Assembly (NCBI GenBank): GCA_902464195.1 | Contig: CABQJB010000082.1 | Location: 1 to 8,818 of the forward strand | Reading direction: 5' to 3' | Source: an uncultured Megasphaera sp. | GTDB lineage: Bacteria > Bacillota > Negativicutes > Veillonellales > Megasphaeraceae | DNA: 8,818 nt | Part shown: piece after piece, positions 6,136 to 8,818 of the stretch | How positions within the stretch are numbered: position 1 is the stretch's first letter | Layout: each line of letters begins with the position of its first letter | Notes under the pieces: generated by a model | The model's database searches: none | What the model was told of the DNA's origin: nothing | Seen by the model: the letters and a program-made list of their open reading frames with translations, nothing else | Position numbers and translations under genes: made by a program

Positions 6136-6738
6136 TTATTGGGCTTTTTTAGCGTCCTTTTTGGTATCACTGTCATCGTGGCTGCCATGGTCGGGTACGG
6201 CTTTCTGCGCGGCTTCGGCCGAAACGGTGACAGCCGGGGCTGCCGGTTTGACGGCGACCGATTTATCGGCAGCGACAGGAGCCGCATCTTCGCCATCGAG
6301 GGCCATATCGTCGAGCAGCTTGAGCTGGCTGGTCAGGATGGCACGGCACTTGGCACGGTATGCCCCGGTCTGGGCCTTGAGCTTTTCCCATTCCTGCTGG
6401 GACTGCTGCAGATTCATCATCGTTTCGTCGAGCATCTGCTTCTTCTTGCTTTCCGCTTCCTGCAGGATAAGGTCAGCTTCCTTGCGGGCCGAGACCTTGA
6501 CGTTTTCTGCCGTCTGCTGGGCCAGCATGAGCGTACTGTTCATGGTAGCTTCCATCTTTTCATACTGCGTCAGCTTGTCCTGCAGGCTGTCGCAGCGTTC
6601 CTTCAATTCGCAGTATTCCCGGTATACCTTTTCATAGTCGCCGGCAATGTTGTTCATGAAAGCGTCGACGTCTTCTTCGCTGTAACCGCGGAAACCGCGT
6701 TTAAATTCTTTGTTGTGAATATCCATTGGTGTAAGCAT
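6136..6738 (-). CDS. divIVA: Cell-division scaffold DivIVA
   Basis: DivIVA is a coiled-coil protein that binds strongly curved membrane at poles and septa and recruits partners for septum placement, chromosome anchoring or wall growth. The N-terminal membrane-binding domain is unmistakable: MLTPMDIHNKEFKRGFRGYSEEDVDAF, with F16-R17 aligning with the F17-R18 membrane-contact residues of the Bacillus protein. Two coiled-coil segments span about 32-60 and 65-142. Residues 143-200 form an Ala/Pro/Val-rich, then charged tail (KKDAKKAQ end) that is probably disordered and species-specific. The length of 200 aa is in the normal range. GGAGG lies 7 nt before the ATG; Met5 lacks its own site. It is 25 bp downstream of ylmH, the usual order in Firmicutes. 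Confidence 0.97.
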   Translation of the reverse strand: MLTPMDIHNKEFKRGFRGYSEEDVDAFMNNIAGDYEKVYREYCELKERCDSLQDKLTQYEKMEATMNSTLMLAQQTAENVKVSARKEADLILQEAESKKKQMLDETMMNLQQSQQEWEKLKAQTGAYRAKCRAILTSQLKLLDDMALDGEDAAPVAADKSVAVKPAAPAVTVSAEAAQKAVPDHGSHDDSDTKKDAKKAQ

Positions 6739-6763
6739 GGTATTTCCTCCGTGTGAAAGGGAA

Positions 6764-7549
6764 TTACATATACCGCTTCAGCAAGACGCCGATACGGCCC
6801 TTCCTGGACGTACCCGTAATCTCGGCCAGTTCCATCCGGCCCTTGCCGCGCAGCGAAATGACATCGCCCTGACTGACGTCCTGGCTCGGTCCCTTGGCAG
6901 GCTGCCAGTTGACCTGGACCCGGTCGCCCTTGATGGCTTCGGCCGCTTTGGTACGGGAAATGCCAAAGCCCGAAGATGCAATGGCATCGAGGCGGAGCGA
7001 TGCGACGGTCGTCTTGATTTCCTTGACCTTTTCCTGGCGCGGCGCAATGTCCGACAAGGGCATCTCTTCGATGGCAATGGATACCATGGCAATTTTAGTG
7101 AAATTCTGCTGTAAATACGGGACGAGTTTCGTATCGGCCAAGAGGACGGCACCGGCATCCTGCATGATGATGTCGCCGAAGCGTTCGCGGCCGACGCCGA
7201 GGCTCATGAGCGAGCCCAGGACGTCGCGGTGCCCCAGGAGCCGGTAGCGGTCATCCCAGGACAGACGGCAGGCGGTGATGCCGAAATCGACAGGCCCGTC
7301 GTAATCGGCGCTGACGAAAGCCAGCTTGACCCGTTCCGCACCTTCATAGCCGCCAAAGGTCTTGAGGACCAGGGACGGCACGTGGGCCTGGATGGTCTCG
7401 CCGATCTGGACGGCACCGGGAGATACGAACTCGCTGACAGCATAGGGACGGCCCTTGGCCGTGCTGTCCGCCAAGTCGATAAGGCGGGCGGCGAGCTCGC
7501 CATTATCGGTTCCCTGATAATATCGGATGATCCGATCTCTGTTCTTCAA
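6764..7549 (-). CDS. ylmH: YlmH, S4-domain RNA-binding protein
   Basis: YlmH proteins carry an S4 RNA-binding domain and are usually encoded next to divIVA. In Bacillus YlmH has been linked to ribosome-associated quality control, acting on stalled 50S-peptidyl-tRNA complexes, and its loss affects division in some cocci. The protein has 261 aa, near the family norm. The N-terminal part has the family segment LLGHRDVLGSLMSLGVGRERFGDI (104-127). The S4 domain covers about 185-241, starting LRLDAIASSGFGISRTKAAEAI, with the usual RxxA-like helix and a basic strand. The start is TTG at 7549, supported by GAGGGA 5 nt upstream. It lies 16 bp after sepF, whose TAG stop is followed in frame by TAA. The gene ylmG, normally between these two, is absent here. 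Confidence 0.93.
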   Translation of the reverse strand: MKNRDRIIRYYQGTDNGELAARLIDLADSTAKGRPYAVSEFVSPGAVQIGETIQAHVPSLVLKTFGGYEGAERVKLAFVSADYDGPVDFGITACRLSWDDRYRLLGHRDVLGSLMSLGVGRERFGDIIMQDAGAVLLADTKLVPYLQQNFTKIAMVSIAIEEMPLSDIAPRQEKVKEIKTTVASLRLDAIASSGFGISRTKAAEAIKGDRVQVNWQPAKGPSQDVSQGDVISLRGKGRMELAEITGTSRKGRIGVLLKRYM

Positions 7550-7554
7550 ACTGA

Positions 7555-7560
7555 TCCCTC
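7555..7560 (-). promoter_or_regulatory. Ribosome binding site that decides the TTG start of ylmH
   Basis: GAGGGA on the minus strand stands 5 nt before TTG at 7549. There is no ATG in frame between the sepF stop and the first conserved residues, so the TTG start is favoured. Confidence 0.7.
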
Positions 7561-7565
7561 AATTA

Positions 7566-8078
7566 CTAGTGCTGCGGCGTGTTGCTGCCGTTGTTATTAT
7601 TGTTGTTGTTGCTGTTCCAGGCCAGAGGCGGCGTATTGAAATCACCGTAGTCGTCGCGTTTGCCGTGATCGACGGTGACGTTGCTCGGTACGCAGAGGAA
7701 GATTTCCTTGCCGACCTTCTGGATGTTGCCATCCAGGGCATACGTGGCACCGCTGACGAAATCGACGACGCGTTTGGCAATATCGTCCGGCGTCGATTCA
7801 AAGTTGATTACGACGGGCTTGCGGTCGCGGATATAATCGGCGATGCTCTGGGAATCGTCAAAGGTTTCCGGTTCGACGATGACCATGCGCAGCGGTTTTT
7901 CCTGGGGTGCTGCATAATTGACGCCGGAACGGCGCGGAGCTACGGCCGGTGTGCGGCGCGGTGTGCGTTCTTCTTCCATTTCTTCTTCGTCCTCGTATTC
8001 GTCCGTTTCAAATTCGTCGTCTTCGTTGACGCCGCCTACTGTACCAACTAATTTATCCCAAACTTTCTTTACTCCCAT
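7566..8078 (-). CDS. sepF: Cell-division protein SepF
   Basis: SepF binds the C-terminal tail of FtsZ, forms rings or arcs and ties the Z-ring to the membrane. This copy has 170 aa. The first 13 residues (MGVKKVWDKLVGT) can form the membrane-binding amphipathic helix. A very acidic linker follows (19-37), then a basic Pro/Arg stretch (38-50). The SepF core spans about 63-136, from MVIVEP through VINFE (90-94) and DFVSGATYAL (106-115), to FLCVPSNVTV. After it comes a Gly/Pro/Asn tail with seven Asn in a row (144-150), encoded by an AAC/AAT repeat. The ATG has AGGAGG 10 nt upstream, fused to the yggS stop as TAAGGAGG. The intergenic distance from yggS is 15 bp. Confidence 0.96.
   Translation of the reverse strand: MGVKKVWDKLVGTVGGVNEDDEFETDEYEDEEEMEEERTPRRTPAVAPRRSGVNYAAPQEKPLRMVIVEPETFDDSQSIADYIRDRKPVVINFESTPDDIAKRVVDFVSGATYALDGNIQKVGKEIFLCVPSNVTVDHGKRDDYGDFNTPPLAWNSNNNNNNNGSNTPQH
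7590..7610 (-). repeat. Asn-codon trinucleotide tract in the sepF tail
   Basis: Seven consecutive AAC or AAT codons (five AAC, two AAT) encode Asn 144-150 of SepF; a Ser-Asn pair lies upstream and Gly-Ser-Asn downstream. Such tracts change length by slippage in whole codons, which would leave the reading frame intact. It lies outside the conserved SepF core. Confidence 0.85.
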
Positions 8079-8093
8079 GGTGAATACTCCTCC

Positions 8094-8777
8094 TTAGTAA
8101 TTACGAGGCCCAAAGATCGCCGTACCTACGCGGACGACATTGGCGCCTTCTTCGATTGCTATTTCAAAATCATGGGTCATGCCCATAGACAGGTAACGGA
8201 TTTGACCTTCCGGAAACTTCGGCTTCATGTCTTCATACAAAGCGTGGGCAATGCGGAATACAGGCCGTACATCCTCTACGTTGTCGTAATTCGGGGCGAT
8301 ACACATGAGACCCAGGACGCGGACGTGTTCCATGCCCTTGGCCAGTTCGCACATAGCCGGGAAGTCTTCCACTTCCATGCCGAATTTACTTTCTTCGCGG
8401 GCCACATTGACCTGCAGGAGAATATCCTGTACCTTGCCGATCTTGCCGGCTTCCTTATCCACAGCTTTGAGCAGGTGTTCGGAATCGATCGAGTGGATGA
8501 GGTCGAAGTGTTCGACGGCATGCTTGGCCTTATTGGTCTGCAAATGACCGATTAAGTGCCAGGTCAAATGGTTATCCGGGAACGCTTCCAGCTTCTGAAG
8601 TGCTTCCTGGACCCGATTTTCACCGACGTCGGTAACACCGCATTTGGCGGCTTCTTCCATCATTTCTACGGGATGATTCTTCGTAACTGCGACAAGCGTA
8701 ATTTTGTCAGTTCTGCCGACGCGGGCAGCTGCATCGGCAATTCTCTTTTTTACTGCCTCAAGATTTTCCTTAATCAA
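8094..8777 (-). CDS. yggS: YggS/YlmE PLP-binding homeostasis protein
   Basis: YggS-family proteins (PLPBP) bind pyridoxal 5'-phosphate in a single alanine-racemase-like TIM barrel and help balance the cell's PLP pool; no enzymatic reaction is established. The protein has 227 aa, the usual size. The PLP lysine is K33 in LVAVTKNHP. GENRVQE (52-58), WHLIGHLQTNK (73-83), NVAREESKFG (124-133), SMGMTHDFEIAI (197-208) and RVGTAIFG (216-223) are all present and ordered. THDFE replaces the more common S-x-DFE wording of the phosphate-binding loop. The start is TTG at 8777, because GGAGGG stands 6 nt upstream and the reading gives MIKENLEAVKKRI, like known family members. Upstream in-frame ATGs at 8816 and 8798 lack binding sites. 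The gene is therefore complete within the window and opens the visible operon. Confidence 0.94.
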   Translation of the reverse strand: MIKENLEAVKKRIADAAARVGRTDKITLVAVTKNHPVEMMEEAAKCGVTDVGENRVQEALQKLEAFPDNHLTWHLIGHLQTNKAKHAVEHFDLIHSIDSEHLLKAVDKEAGKIGKVQDILLQVNVAREESKFGMEVEDFPAMCELAKGMEHVRVLGLMCIAPNYDNVEDVRPVFRIAHALYEDMKPKFPEGQIRYLSMGMTHDFEIAIEEGANVVRVGTAIFGPRNY

Positions 8778-8783
8778 GCCTAT

Positions 8784-8789
8784 CCCTCC
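8784..8789 (-). promoter_or_regulatory. Ribosome binding site that decides the TTG start of yggS
   Basis: GGAGGG on the minus strand lies 6 nt before TTG at 8777. A longer reading from ATG at 8816 would place this site inside the coding region and add 13 residues (MNIYNHMHYGGIG) not typical of the family. Confidence 0.75.
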
Positions 8790-8801
8790 GTAGTGCATGT
8801 G

Positions 8802-8807
8802 ATTATA
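8802..8807 (-). promoter_or_regulatory. Possible -10 promoter element upstream of yggS
   Basis: A perfect TATAAT on the minus strand sits in an AT-rich patch 24 nt before the yggS start codon. A matching -35 would fall beyond the right edge of the window, so it cannot be checked. If real, the leader would be under 20 nt. The patch may also be plain AT-rich intergenic sequence. Confidence 0.35.
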
Positions 8808-8818
8808 TATATTCATAT

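Noticed and set aside
6139..6756. Plus-strand open frame of 205 codons covering all of divIVA, with hydrophobic stretches suggesting a membrane protein
   Set aside because: Hydrophobicity arises because antisense of Glu, Lys and Gln codons yields Phe, Leu and similar residues. DivIVA on the other strand is certain, and no binding site supports the plus frame.
8778..8816. Extended yggS start at ATG 8816
   Set aside because: The 13 added residues are not family-like, and the GGAGGG site sits inside them, 6 nt before TTG at 8777.
1..8818. A new defence, mobile or biosynthetic system
   Set aside because: Apart from two uncharacterised exported proteins, every gene belongs to a known housekeeping family in a largely familiar order. 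No transposase, nuclease-effector pair or biosynthetic enzyme set is present.

Overview
The window is a chromosomal stretch from a low-GC-phylum bacterium (Firmicutes sensu lato) of moderately high GC. The most likely source is a member of the Negativicutes, perhaps Megasphaera-like. The reasons are the Bacillus-type division genes (sepF, ylmH, divIVA), an SLH segment with the TRYE variant common in Negativicute envelope proteins, strong AGGAGG ribosome binding sites, and short intergenic repeats of a kind common in that class. The genus is an inference; the sequence carries no rRNA to confirm it.

All ten genes lie on the minus strand, so transcription runs from the right edge to the left. 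From 8777 down to 6136 come yggS (PLP homeostasis), sepF (Z-ring membrane anchor), ylmH (S4 RNA-binding protein) and divIVA (polar/septal scaffold). This is the conserved block downstream of ftsZ in Gram-positive relatives, here without the usual ylmG between sepF and ylmH. After an 86-bp gap (6050-6135) the run continues with a small exported single-SLH protein and a Cof-type HAD phosphatase joined to it by TGATG. The rapZ-yvcK-whiA block follows, linking RNA/nucleotide signalling, cell-wall precursor supply and division. Last is a 435-aa exported protein of unknown function whose start codon lies inside the end of whiA. Apart from the 86-bp gap, spacing is 25 bp or less or the genes overlap, so one or two polycistronic units are likely.

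The left end (1-325) is non-coding and made of small repeats: a diverged 27-bp direct repeat pair (1-27 and 218-244), a roughly 104-bp MITE-like inverted-repeat element (85-188), a plus-strand terminator-like hairpin with seven Ts (33-80), a double hairpin (253-292) that may end the minus-strand operon, and a short tandem heptamer (301-319).

The region is mostly core housekeeping genes. I do not see a new defence or mobile system. The points most worth a second look are the unknown exported protein translationally coupled to whiA, the small SLH protein between division and wall-regulation genes, the membrane-anchored form of YvcK, the Asn-codon microsatellite at the end of sepF, the cluster of TTG starts, and the repeat-built intergenic region.
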